From contig CAJWWC010000001.1 of assembly GCA_913048435.1 (NCBI GenBank), positions 89,281-153,280 of the forward strand: a stretch of 64,000 nt of DNA, in the 5' to 3' direction. Both the position numbers and the translations under genes were made by a program. Shown one piece after another: positions 8,679 to 17,297 of this stretch. This DNA comes from an uncultured Flavobacteriales bacterium. GTDB taxonomy: Bacteria; Bacteroidota; Bacteroidia; Flavobacteriales; UBA7312. Each line of letters starts with the position of its first letter. The stretch's first letter is position 1. Under the pieces are notes generated by a model. It had not been told where the DNA came from. It made no database searches and saw nothing but the letters and a program-made list of their open reading frames with translations.

Positions 8679-10955
8679 TTATTGAACAAAGAATTTAATA
8701 CGATCATTATCAAATTCTATAAAGTATAAACCCGCTTTTAAATTCGTACTAATTTCAATTTTGTTGAGCCCGTTAGTGATAGTTGTGTAATCTGTAATAA
8801 TATTCTTTCCTTGGATGTCGATAATCTTATATTCTATATTTTCTGATTCTAGACCAACTAGAATTAAAGTAAACGTACCGTTATTTGGGTTTGGATAAAA
8901 ATTTATTTCTTGTGTTTTTGACTCATCAATTGAGGTATAAGTACAAACAAATTCACAAGCAACCAGTGAAGAATATGTGCCACTTCCATCCATAGGATCT
9001 ATACAAGCTTCACCAACACAGTTATATGAAGCCTCTACTTGATTTTCCAATTCGTTCACACGCGCCTGAAATTCTTGATAAAACTGATTAACAATATTAG
9101 CATCATGAATAATCATTGTATTTTCGTCATTATTAGTCTCTGCTACACCGGACCAGTTGTGAGAACCCGTAATTACTAGTGGGTCGGAATCTGTATTGGC
9201 ATGATCTATTATACAGTATTTATGATGAAAGCTATCACCAAAACCTTGGTGTGACATTACGTTGACTCCTTCATCCAATAAATATTCGTACTCTGAACCT
9301 TGAGTATTAATTTGCTCAATTATACCACTAACGTTAACTCCTTCGTTTTGTTTTTCAACAATGGTATTACCTAACTGATTGTTTGTAAATACTAATAAAG
9401 CAAAGTTAATTTCTTCATCGGCACTTTTAAGAGCATTTGAAATATTTAATGTGGTATTGTCAGAGGGAGAAAAATATACCTCAAACTCATTACCATTAAC
9501 AATAAAATGATGCGGCGTATTATTTGATTTATCATTTCCAAATTTAGAATTATTAGTGTCAGGCTCATTACCATCGCTCCCCCACATTTCATTAAACTCT
9601 AATTCGTAAGCTCTTGCAACTGATTGGTCTTGAACCATTATGATATGATTTGGATCATTAAAAATTTGTTCAGATGTCCAATTAGTTGAGCCACTTAAAA
9701 CCCAGGAACTATCAGCAATATCGGCATCAATAATAATAAATTTATTGTGCATAATTCCCATTTCCTCGGGTCTCTCTAAAACAGGTATATTGCTATTTAA
9801 ACTTCCCAGTGCCATTGTAGCAGTAGATTCGCAAGTAATATACCTAACTCTAACTCCTCTCTCGTAAGCATCATTGATAGCCGACGTAATCATTGCGTCT
9901 GAGTGGTTATAAACAGCTATGTCTAAGCTATTCATTGCTTTATCGATATATGATTTAATAGAATCGTTTGTGTATACGCCAGAGAACTGAGCATTTTCGA
10001 TAGTTGCTACGCTTGTATCAACAGAATTATTAAAACATAGTCGAATTTTTCCTGATGAAGTTGACTGTGTAGCAAAGGCATATAATGCTGAATAGCCTAT
10101 TTCTTCTTGAGTATTGGAAAAAGCTTGTACATAATATATTGTTCCAGCTTCCAGATTTTCTAAACTGATCGAGTGTTCAAGCGAAGCTTGGTTGTCAAGG
10201 TCGTTAATTTCTCCCAGTTCTAATTCGGGAGTTAATCCATAAGCAACATTGGAGAAACTTTCAATGTTTGTATTCCAATTGACATCAAAACTTGATGTTG
10301 TAATATTGCTTTGTGTGACTGCTGAACTAAAGCATATATCTCCACTGTATTCAAAGTCATTTTCATCTCTCACAAGTAATTGGTAGCCATCAAATCCTGT
10401 AAATGAATATTGTGAAGAAATAGCAGTCATTTTTACTGGACATGATGGGATAAGTGTGTTTTCTAAACTACATCCTGATTTGATGTAAATAATTCCACTT
10501 TGACCTTCAGACGAAAAATTATGAGTGCCAACACTAAAAACTTGACCTGCATTTTCAAACATTACATTTTCGATGCTTATAAGTTCAGATTCTGTATTCT
10601 CTCCAATTTGATTTGGTGTTATGATTTGAGGAACAATACTGTATCCATTGCCATGATTTAACAAGTTATTTACTGGTTGAATCTCAAGTAATCCATTGTA
10701 ATCTATAAGTTCTCCTGTTACAGTTATACTATCACCTCTATTGACACTTGCCATAATTTCTGGGTCATAAATAGCTAAAGCCGCACTAGCGTCTTCTATA
10801 TATCGGATAGGACTACCTAATTCATCACCATTAGTTACAATACCACTTACAGTGACGATTGCTCCTTCACCTTCAGATCGAGCAGTTGCTATATCTTGAG
10901 TGTAGAGTTTAAGTTGTAGTCCAATAAATCCAACTAATAAAAATATTTTTTTCAT
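8679..10955 (-). CDS. Secreted OB-fold/FN3/phospholipase D-like protein with T9SS tail
   Basis: A modular secreted protein of 758 residues. In order: signal peptide (1-20); an OB-fold-like region (about 25-200: AIVTVSGIVTN, GDSITVTGELIDYNGLLEI) resembling those of bacterial extracellular nucleases; a fibronectin type III-like domain (about 207-297); two phospholipase D domains with intact HKD motifs (H403-N-K405...D410 with GSTN at 422-425, and H577-H-K579...D584 with GSHN at 597-600); a Cys motif around 646-671 (C-x4-C ... GSGTYSSLVACEFVC); and a type A T9SS sorting domain (about 682-758, FYPNPNNGTFTL). Two HKD motifs indicate phosphodiesterase chemistry on phospholipid or nucleic acid. The OB domain and the LTD neighbour favour a nuclease, which is inference. 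It follows the TonB receptor by 10 bases. Confidence 0.85.
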   Translation of the reverse strand: MKKIFLLVGFIGLQLKLYTQDIATARSEGEGAIVTVSGIVTNGDELGSPIRYIEDASAALAIYDPEIMASVNRGDSITVTGELIDYNGLLEIQPVNNLLNHGNGYSIVPQIITPNQIGENTESELISIENVMFENAGQVFSVGTHNFSSEGQSGIIYIKSGCSLENTLIPSCPVKMTAISSQYSFTGFDGYQLLVRDENDFEYSGDICFSSAVTQSNITTSSFDVNWNTNIESFSNVAYGLTPELELGEINDLDNQASLEHSISLENLEAGTIYYVQAFSNTQEEIGYSALYAFATQSTSSGKIRLCFNNSVDTSVATIENAQFSGVYTNDSIKSYIDKAMNSLDIAVYNHSDAMITSAINDAYERGVRVRYITCESTATMALGSLNSNIPVLERPEEMGIMHNKFIIIDADIADSSWVLSGSTNWTSEQIFNDPNHIIMVQDQSVARAYELEFNEMWGSDGNEPDTNNSKFGNDKSNNTPHHFIVNGNEFEVYFSPSDNTTLNISNALKSADEEINFALLVFTNNQLGNTIVEKQNEGVNVSGIIEQINTQGSEYEYLLDEGVNVMSHQGFGDSFHHKYCIIDHANTDSDPLVITGSHNWSGVAETNNDENTMIIHDANIVNQFYQEFQARVNELENQVEASYNCVGEACIDPMDGSGTYSSLVACEFVCTYTSIDESKTQEINFYPNPNNGTFTLILVGLESENIEYKIIDIQGKNIITDYTTITNGLNKIEISTNLKAGLYFIEFDNDRIKFFVQ

Positions 10956-10965
10956 AAATCTAATG

Positions 10966-13776
10966 TTAGAAAGTTAATTTTGCTGATAAATTAATTCTTC
11001 TACCAATTCCAAAAAATACACCTGCGGATTTGGCGTCAAAATCAGCGTATTCTGCATTGTATGAGTCGTTGTTTTGAGCATCTGAAATATATACTTTGTT
11101 AAGGGCATTAAGAACACTCAAACGAAAGTTGATTTTACTTACTTTATTTAATTTTAGAGTATATCCAGCATGAAAATCTATCAAAGAATAAGCTGGTATT
11201 TTCCATGATTCACGCCCAGCATTTTCACCATCTAAAGAAAGAGGATCGAAGTCAGAGTAGTAATCGTCAAAATGTGTACCTCTAACTTTTAAATATATAT
11301 TTTCTAGTGGTTCATAACGTATGCTCATTCCAAACTGTGTTTGCGCAGCATCACCTACATGAACTCCTATTGCATCAAATGATTCTACCACTTCATTTCC
11401 AAAATCATCAATTATAGCACTATTATTATCATCATAAAAACGAACACTATCTTTAGATCTCCATGTCCAATCACCGATAGAAACTAATCCTTCAACAGTA
11501 AAGTTTTCTTTTAATTTTTGTGCGAAATCAATTTCAAAACCTTTGTGTAATGCATCCATACCATTAATATTTGCTCTGATTGGTTCGTCATCTAGTAAAA
11601 TTGTTACTCCTCCATTGGATGGTTTGTTTTGCCAGCTCGTGTTATAAAAATTAAAATTTAATGAAAAATCTTTTGAACGATAAGAGTAGCCACCTTCAAA
11701 AGCTTTTACAATTTCGTTTTTAATATCTCTATATAAGTTATTAGAGTAATCATAGATATTATTGAATCTGGGTGCTTTAGATATATACCCTACATTAAAA
11801 AAAATATTATTTTTTAGATCAATATTATAATTAGCTCCCATTTTAATGGTGTTGCCATTTATCCACTTCCAAGCTGTTTCTTGTAGTCTAGCTTCAGGAG
11901 AGTTCATGGTGTAAGCATTACCATTATGAATAATAGTATCTTCTTGCATGGTCTTTACAGCACCAATGATATTTCCACTTTCGTCATATACTATTTCAGT
12001 AAACACAGAGGTACCTAATGCTTCAATATAAGTCGTATCATCTAATACTAAATCTTTCTTTTTAAAGAAGTCAATTCTTTTATAGGCCGAATTAGACTTT
12101 GAGAAATTCACAAATACACTCCAATCATCTTTATCATATTCCAATTGGGAAAATAATCCTGCCCATTTAACAACGCCATCATTGTGATAACCAATTCTGT
12201 CTCCAACTTTTTTTATTTGACTTTCTTGAAGTAAATTGTTGCCTTCATCAACAGCATAGTCACCTCCTAATAAGTCATATACTTCTCTGAAATGCTCACC
12301 TTTGTAATATCTAAGGTCAATGCCACCCGAGAAAGTATAAATTTCATCAATTTGATAGTTTGCGGTAGATAAAGCCCCGTACCAATAATGATTATTTCTA
12401 GAGCTATATATATAAGTATCTGAAGCTTTTTCTGTAAAACTATATAATGGATTTATATTGTTTTTATTAAAATCGTAGGCATCTTGAAAGTTATATCGTC
12501 CATTTAGGTCATAATTATCTCTATTTCCGTTCAAATTAGTACCTCCTCCTTGACCTATTGATATATAGGCAATATTTGAAATGTATAGTTTTTCGTTAAT
12601 TACCCAAAAATCTCGTAACGAAAATTGAGGTTTGTGATAATAGTTCTTTTTTGAGTTGAGAGTTTCAAAATTAGAAATAGTATCTCCATTGGAGTTGAGA
12701 TACCATCTATTTATGTTACCCCAGTGTTTGTTGTAGTTGATACCCTTATTTGAGTATTCTCCGAACAAAGTGTCGTTTATGCCTAAATCATTAGCGTATT
12801 CTGCCGAATAGGTTGCGATATCGCTTTTGTAGGAACGTTGTCCGTGTTGTTGAGGTGCACCAAGTGCAGACAAGCTGATAGTATGTTTTCCTAAGCTCTT
12901 TTGTACTTTAGCATAATAGAAAAAGCCCTCGCTAAATGTTTCTTCTACAAATCCACGACCTCTTTTATATGAACCGGCAAAGGTAAACCCCCAACCGTTT
13001 TTTAATTTACCTGAATTGTATCCTAAAGAAGTTCTAAATTTTCCATAGGAGTCTAATTCTTGTTTGAAACTTCCACCTTTTCTGCTATCAATACCCTTAG
13101 TAAGTAAGTTCATGGTGCCACCAACTGAAGGAATTGCTATTTTAGAAGCTCCGAGACCTCGCTGTACTTGAATATTACTAGTTACCGCGTCTAATCCGAA
13201 CCAATTGGACCAATATACCCAGCCATTTTCCATATCATTTACTGGAATACCATCAATCATTACGGCTACATTACGTTGGTTAAAGCCTCTAATTGTTATT
13301 CGTGCATCACCATCACCACCACCTTGTTGAGTGGCGTAAACACCAGGAGTTGAGTTTAGCACCATGGGAATGTCTTGTGATGCTAATTCTTCGTTAATCT
13401 TTTTTAGTGGAATAGTAGAAAAGGCTACTGGTGTTTTCCTATCAATAGCCACATCCGCAACAACTTGTACTTCATTTAAAAGAATGGTATTCAATTTAAT
13501 TTCTAACTTGATTGGCTTACCATTTAGTGTTAATTTTTTTGTTACTTTTTCGTAGCCTACATAAGAAAATGTCACCTCAATAGATTCTTTACTTGAAACA
13601 AAGGCAAAATTCCCATCAAAGTCAGTAATAATTCCTTTTCCATCATAGGCTATTGTTGCTCCAAACAGAGGGTTGTTGGTAGTATTATCAGTTATGCTAC
13701 CACTAATACGTGTTTGTGCTAAAGTATTACTCGCTGTTGATACTAAAAAAAGTAATAAGATAAGATGAAGTTTCAT
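10966..13776 (-). CDS. TonB-dependent outer membrane receptor
   Basis: A TonB-gated importer of 936 residues. A signal peptide (1-20) is followed by a carboxypeptidase-regulatory-like beta-sandwich (about 22-100, ISGSITDNTTNNPLFGATI ... GYEKV), then the plug (about 115-230, ITIRGFNQRNVAVMIDGIPVNDMENGWVYWSNW) and a long 22-strand-type barrel ending in KLTF. No SusD partner gene lies beside it, which argues against a glycan Sus locus. It sits between an LTD-domain T9SS protein and the PLD-fold T9SS protein on the same strand, so it may import products released by them. Substrate cannot be read from sequence; iron chelates, nucleotides or peptides remain possible. Confidence 0.88.
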   Translation of the reverse strand: MKLHLILLLFLVSTASNTLAQTRISGSITDNTTNNPLFGATIAYDGKGIITDFDGNFAFVSSKESIEVTFSYVGYEKVTKKLTLNGKPIKLEIKLNTILLNEVQVVADVAIDRKTPVAFSTIPLKKINEELASQDIPMVLNSTPGVYATQQGGGDGDARITIRGFNQRNVAVMIDGIPVNDMENGWVYWSNWFGLDAVTSNIQVQRGLGASKIAIPSVGGTMNLLTKGIDSRKGGSFKQELDSYGKFRTSLGYNSGKLKNGWGFTFAGSYKRGRGFVEETFSEGFFYYAKVQKSLGKHTISLSALGAPQQHGQRSYKSDIATYSAEYANDLGINDTLFGEYSNKGINYNKHWGNINRWYLNSNGDTISNFETLNSKKNYYHKPQFSLRDFWVINEKLYISNIAYISIGQGGGTNLNGNRDNYDLNGRYNFQDAYDFNKNNINPLYSFTEKASDTYIYSSRNNHYWYGALSTANYQIDEIYTFSGGIDLRYYKGEHFREVYDLLGGDYAVDEGNNLLQESQIKKVGDRIGYHNDGVVKWAGLFSQLEYDKDDWSVFVNFSKSNSAYKRIDFFKKKDLVLDDTTYIEALGTSVFTEIVYDESGNIIGAVKTMQEDTIIHNGNAYTMNSPEARLQETAWKWINGNTIKMGANYNIDLKNNIFFNVGYISKAPRFNNIYDYSNNLYRDIKNEIVKAFEGGYSYRSKDFSLNFNFYNTSWQNKPSNGGVTILLDDEPIRANINGMDALHKGFEIDFAQKLKENFTVEGLVSIGDWTWRSKDSVRFYDDNNSAIIDDFGNEVVESFDAIGVHVGDAAQTQFGMSIRYEPLENIYLKVRGTHFDDYYSDFDPLSLDGENAGRESWKIPAYSLIDFHAGYTLKLNKVSKINFRLSVLNALNKVYISDAQNNDSYNAEYADFDAKSAGVFFGIGRRINLSAKLTF

Positions 13777-13789
13777 TCAATAATTATAC

Positions 13790-13820
13790 AAAAAAAAGTG
13801 CTGATAGAATTCTATCAGCA
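13790..13820 (-). terminator. Rho-independent terminator after the LTD gene
   Basis: A perfect 22-base palindrome at 13799-13820 (outer arms TGCTGATAG/CTATCAGCA around AATT) is followed on the minus strand by C and a run of eight T. It lies between the LTD gene and the TonB receptor gene on the same strand, so it would reduce read-through from the first to the second. Confidence 0.75.
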
Positions 13821-13836
13821 GTTTAAATTAATAGTC

Positions 13837-14748
13837 TTAGTTTATGACAATTGAGCTATGTTTTATGCTATTATCTTCAAATAATATTGTCAAACTATAA
13901 ATACCACTATTTATATCCTGAGTGTATATGTAAGCTTGTGAATTTGAATGAGTATAATTTAATTCAACTTTTTGTCCAAGAGCGTTAATCAACTCAAAAT
14001 ATTTAATCGCTTTGTTAGCACTTATATTTATTGTTTGGTAGTTTGTAGCTGGGTTTGGAAATAGTATAAAAGAAGTTAATTTATCTTTTATAGAGGACGG
14101 CCCTCCAGAAGAACAATCACACTCATGTGTTCCAAGATTAGTCCAAGTATTAATAGATAACGAATCCCATTCAGCAGCTGGATTAAATAGTAAAGGATTA
14201 GTAGTTATTCCTGATTTAACACTTGCTTTTCTTACAAGAGTATGATTTTTTGTCCACCATGCGCCGCCGTTTCCATCAGTAAATCCTGACGTTGCATCAT
14301 CAGTCCATGCATCACCTGGGTCCTCACCAATTTTACCGATTATATCAACGATAGATCCGTTTTTTGAAAGTGTCATAGCGTCGTTACCATTCATATATAA
14401 TGGAGATGGGTAAGTAGGCGCCCATTGATCGGCCATATTATATAGTTCAACCATAATATAACCAAACTCATTGGATGAGTTAGTATCAGAATTAGTAACT
14501 ACCCAGGTTTCACCGGGATTTATTGTGCCTGATAAATTCATGTCGTCAGAAATTGAACTAGAACCGTTTGAATAACGTTCAATACTGTAACTGCTCAGAT
14601 CAATTGGAGCATCGGTTGGGTTGTAAATTTCAACAGCCTTATTGTTGGAATTACCTTCTATATATTCAGAGAAAAAAAGCTCAGAGCAATCTTGCGCTAT
14701 TAAGTTGAAAGAAGAAAATGTTAAAATAAAAGATAAAATTAGTTTCAT
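13837..14748 (-). CDS. Secreted lamin-tail-domain protein with T9SS tail
   Basis: A secreted protein of 303 residues. Signal peptide 1-18 (...NLIAQ); a lamin tail (LTD) domain about 20-150 with the hallmark LFFSEYIEGNSNNKAVEIYNPT, also found at the N terminus of ExeM/NucH-type extracellular nucleases; then a linker with ECDCSSGG; and a T9SS type A sorting domain about 225-303 (FILFPNPATNYQTINIS). No catalytic domain is visible, so it may be a binding or adaptor protein at the cell surface. It is first in a minus-strand set with the TonB receptor and the PLD protein, separated from them by a terminator hairpin. A TAAATTTG element lies 27 bases upstream of the start. Confidence 0.85.
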   Translation of the reverse strand: MKLILSFILTFSSFNLIAQDCSELFFSEYIEGNSNNKAVEIYNPTDAPIDLSSYSIERYSNGSSSISDDMNLSGTINPGETWVVTNSDTNSSNEFGYIMVELYNMADQWAPTYPSPLYMNGNDAMTLSKNGSIVDIIGKIGEDPGDAWTDDATSGFTDGNGGAWWTKNHTLVRKASVKSGITTNPLLFNPAAEWDSLSINTWTNLGTHECDCSSGGPSSIKDKLTSFILFPNPATNYQTINISANKAIKYFELINALGQKVELNYTHSNSQAYIYTQDINSGIYSLTILFEDNSIKHSSIVIN

Positions 14749-14774
14749 AAATGTGGGTATTTTGTTAATTGCAT

Positions 14775-14782
14775 CAAATTTA
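14775..14782 (-). promoter_or_regulatory. -7 promoter element for the LTD gene
   Basis: Minus-strand TAAATTTG matches TAnnTTTG and would give a leader of about 20-25 bases before the start at 14748. No confident -33 TTG was seen. Confidence 0.4.
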
Positions 14783-14829
14783 ATTTAAATTTCTTTTATT
14801 TTTAGAAGAAAGTTAATGCATTTTTAAAA

Positions 14830-14909
14830 TTAACATTTTTTTAATTTTAACAGCTATTTTTTACATCGGTACTTAACAAAAATCAATTAACAAATTGTAT
14901 ATATTTACA
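14830..14909 (+). promoter_or_regulatory. Cluster of six TT(A/T)ACA hexamers in the LTD/glycosyltransferase intergenic region
   Basis: On the plus strand TTAACA occurs at 14830, 14847, 14873 and 14887 and TTTACA at 14860 and 14904, all in the same orientation, with start-to-start spacings of 17, 13, 13, 14 and 17 bases. The last hexamer overlaps a TATATTTA -7-like element at 14900-14907. The hexamer is the same as the unit of the array before the phosphate transporter, but the spacing is not the regular 11 bases seen there. This 177-base gap otherwise holds only AT-rich sequence and the LTD promoter. The regulator is unknown; AT-rich chance occurrence cannot be excluded. Confidence 0.35.
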
Positions 14910-14925
14910 AAATAGAAACCATCAA

Positions 14926-15669
14926 ATGTCAGATAGTTTAGTAATAATACCTACTTACAATGAGAAGGAAAATATTGAACGAATAATTCGAAAAGTTTTT
15001 TCGCTCAGTCACTCTTTCGATATTTTGATTGTAGATGATGGCTCTCCAGATGGTACAGCTGACATAGTAAAGGCTCTTCAACTTCAGTTTAAAGGACTTT
15101 TCATTGAAGAGCGTAAAGGTAAATTAGGTCTCGGCACAGCATATATTCATGGTTTTAGATGGGTTTTAAATAGAGATTATGATTTTGTATTCGAAATGGA
15201 TGCCGACTTTTCGCACAATCCAGACGATTTACTGAGATTGTATGCTGCTTGTAAAAATGATGGTGCAGATCTGGCAATTGGCTCACGTTATAAAAATGGA
15301 GTTAACATAGTCAATTGGCCAATGAGTCGATTATTAATGTCATTTTTTGCCTCAAAATATGTTAAGTTTATAACAGGGCTTCCTGTGAATGATTCTACAG
15401 CTGGCTTTATATGTTATAAACGCTATGTTTTGGAAACTATAGATTTAAATAAAATCAAATTTGTTGGTTATGCTTTTCAAATTGAAATGAAATTTAAGAC
15501 TTGGAAATCTAATTTTGATATTCTTGAAGTTCCTGTAATATTTACTGATAGAAAAGAGGGCAGTTCTAAAATGGATTCCTCAATTTTTTTCGAGGCATTT
15601 GTCGGAGTTATTCAAATGAAAATCTCTAGCTTATTTTCCAAATTCAAACAAAAGTCTAAACATGAGTAG
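14926..15669 (+). CDS. Polyprenol-phosphate mannosyltransferase-like glycosyltransferase (GT2)
   Basis: A 247-residue GT-A fold enzyme of the dolichol/polyprenol-phosphate mannose synthase group, which moves a sugar from a GDP- or UDP-sugar to a polyprenyl phosphate at the inner face of the membrane. Motifs: IIPTYNEKENIERII at residues 6-20, VDDGSPDGTAD (nucleotide and metal binding), EMDADFSHNPDDL (DxD region), GSRYKNG, and STAGFICYKR. It lacks the C-terminal membrane domain of some relatives. It overlaps the dihydroorotase gene by 8 bases. In many Bacteroidota this gene, dihydroorotase and a DUF4296 lipoprotein are neighbours, as here. The lipid-linked sugar could feed O-glycosylation of periplasmic and secreted proteins. 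Confidence 0.88.
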   Translation: MSDSLVIIPTYNEKENIERIIRKVFSLSHSFDILIVDDGSPDGTADIVKALQLQFKGLFIEERKGKLGLGTAYIHGFRWVLNRDYDFVFEMDADFSHNPDDLLRLYAACKNDGADLAIGSRYKNGVNIVNWPMSRLLMSFFASKYVKFITGLPVNDSTAGFICYKRYVLETIDLNKIKFVGYAFQIEMKFKTWKSNFDILEVPVIFTDRKEGSSKMDSSIFFEAFVGVIQMKISSLFSKFKQKSKHE

Positions 15670-16996
15670 TACTTTAATTAGTAATGCACTTTTAGTAAAC
15701 GAAGGTAAAATTTTTCTTTCTGATGTGTTGATTGAAAAAGGTTTGATTTCTCGAATTGGACACTCATTAGATGTAAAAGTAGATCATAGAATTGATGCTA
15801 AAAGAAAGTATTTATTTCCAGGAATTATTGATGATCAAGTTCACTTTAGAGAGCCAGGACTTACTCATAAAGCAGATATTTATACTGAATCAAAAGCAGC
15901 AGTAGCAGGTGGTATAACTTCATTTATGGAAATGCCAAATACTAATCCTCAGACTCTTACTCAAAAACTTCTAGAAGAGAAATATCAAAGAGCTCAAAAA
16001 GTATCATTAGCTAACTACTCTTTTTTTATGGGAGCCTCTAACGACAATTTAGATGAAGTTTTAAAAACAGATTCAAAAAAAGTTGGTGCAATCAAAATAT
16101 TTATGGGTTCTTCAACAGGTAGTATGCTTGTTGATGATCAAAGTGTTTTAGAAAACATTTTCAAAAAATCAAAAATGTTGATTGCTGTACACTGCGAAGA
16201 CGAAACAACAATTAAGAACAATACTGCTCACTATAAATCAATATATGGCGATGATGTACCTATCGAAATGCATCCAAAGATTAGAAGCGATGAGGCTTGT
16301 TATAGATCGTCATCAATGGCTATTGAATTAGCTAAAAAATACAATACTAGACTACATATTTTTCATCTTTCTTCTGCTAAAGAAATGAAATTATTCAGAA
16401 ATGATATTCCACTAAAAGAAAAACAGATAACAGCAGAAGCATGTATTCACCATTTATGGTTTGATGATAGTCATTATTCAAAAAAAGGAACTCATATAAA
16501 ATGGAATCCTGCCATTAAGAGTAAGTCAGATAGAGAGGCTATTTTTCAGGCTTTGTTGGATAATAAGATCGATGTTATAGCTACTGACCATGCTCCCCAT
16601 ACTTTAGAGGAAAAGAATAATTCTTATTTTAGTTCACCTTCAGGTGGTCCGCTTGTACAACATGCGTTAGTGGCAATGCTAGAGTTTTATCATCAAGATA
16701 AAATAAGTTTAGAGAAAATTGTTGAGAAAATGTGTCATGGTCCGGCTATATGCTTCCAAATTGAAAACAGAGGATTTATAAGAGAGGGTTATGCTGCAGA
16801 TTTAGTTCTTGTTGATACTAATGACTCTTGGACAGTCAATAAAGGAAATATTTTATACAAATGTGGTTGGTCACCATTTGAAGGAGATATATTCAAGTCA
16901 AAGGTAACACATACTTGGGTCAATGGCCATTTAGTTTTTCAAAACGGTATTTTTGATGAATCCCTAAAAGGACAAAGACTAACTTTTGATAGATAA
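15662..16996 (+). CDS. pyrC: Dihydroorotase
   Basis: Amidohydrolase closing carbamoyl-aspartate to dihydroorotate in pyrimidine synthesis. The 444-residue protein shows the metal-site series of the multi-domain (class I) type: DDQVHFREPG near residue 55, the carboxylated-lysine segment GAIKIFMGSSTG, AVHCEDE, HIFHLSSA, and ATDHAPHTLEEK. In this family the first motif is usually DxHxHxRxPG; here it reads D-D-Q-V-H-F-R, so the first metal His is replaced by Gln. That pattern is common in Bacteroidota homologues as far as I recall, and its effect is unclear. It ends at a strong bidirectional terminator. Confidence 0.88.
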   Translation: MSSTLISNALLVNEGKIFLSDVLIEKGLISRIGHSLDVKVDHRIDAKRKYLFPGIIDDQVHFREPGLTHKADIYTESKAAVAGGITSFMEMPNTNPQTLTQKLLEEKYQRAQKVSLANYSFFMGASNDNLDEVLKTDSKKVGAIKIFMGSSTGSMLVDDQSVLENIFKKSKMLIAVHCEDETTIKNNTAHYKSIYGDDVPIEMHPKIRSDEACYRSSSMAIELAKKYNTRLHIFHLSSAKEMKLFRNDIPLKEKQITAEACIHHLWFDDSHYSKKGTHIKWNPAIKSKSDREAIFQALLDNKIDVIATDHAPHTLEEKNNSYFSSPSGGPLVQHALVAMLEFYHQDKISLEKIVEKMCHGPAICFQIENRGFIREGYAADLVLVDTNDSWTVNKGNILYKCGWSPFEGDIFKSKVTHTWVNGHLVFQNGIFDESLKGQRLTFDR

Positions 16997-17023
16997 AAAA
17001 AGGGGCCTTAGCCCCTTTTTTTT
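16994..17023. terminator. Bidirectional terminator between dihydroorotase and a lipoprotein gene
   Basis: A GC-rich hairpin (GGGGC, loop CTTA, GCCCC) is flanked by a run of A on the left and eight T on the right. It can therefore serve both the plus-strand dihydroorotase gene and the convergent minus-strand lipoprotein gene. Confidence 0.85.
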
Positions 17024-17026
17024 GGT

Positions 17027-17218
17027 TTACTCTGTTACTTCCTCTTCGGTAGCAGTAGAGTCCATTTCAGCGGCAGTAGAATCTTCCTCTACCACATCAA
17101 CGCTTACTTCCATAGTATCAACAGCTTCTTCAGAAGCTTCTTCATTTTGACCAGCAGGAGCGCCACAAGCTATTAAGCCCATAAATGCTATTGCTGAAAC
17201 ATAAACTAAATTTTTCAT
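17027..17218 (-). CDS. Small acidic lipoprotein
   Basis: A 63-residue lipoprotein precursor. The N terminus MKNLVYVSAIAFMGLIAC is a signal peptide with lipobox LIAC (Cys18). The rest is almost entirely Glu, Asp, Ser, Thr, Val and Ala, with a repeated DSTA-x-E-x-DSTA-x-EEE pattern, and looks disordered. Such short acidic lipoproteins are common in Bacteroidota and have no assigned function. The gene is convergent with dihydroorotase across the terminator and has its own TATATTTG promoter element. The gene is well supported; its role is not known. Confidence 0.75.
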   Translation of the reverse strand: MKNLVYVSAIAFMGLIACGAPAGQNEEASEEAVDTMEVSVDVVEEDSTAAEMDSTATEEEVTE

Positions 17219-17249
17219 TGTGTGTTATTTTTATTTTTAATAAACTTGA

Positions 17250-17257
17250 CAAATATA
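17250..17257 (-). promoter_or_regulatory. -7 promoter element for the small lipoprotein gene
   Basis: Minus-strand TATATTTG lies 31 bases before the start codon at 17218. A minus-strand TTG at 17273-17275 lies 15 bases further upstream, slightly short of standard -33 spacing. Confidence 0.45.
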
Positions 17258-17297
17258 ATCTTAATAGTTTATCAAATTACTTCACTGTCTTCGAAAA

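Noticed and set aside
15820-15860. Missing first metal histidine in dihydroorotase as evidence for a dead enzyme
   Set aside because: All other active-site motifs are intact and I recall the same substitution in related Bacteroidota, so I kept the functional call and only noted the change.
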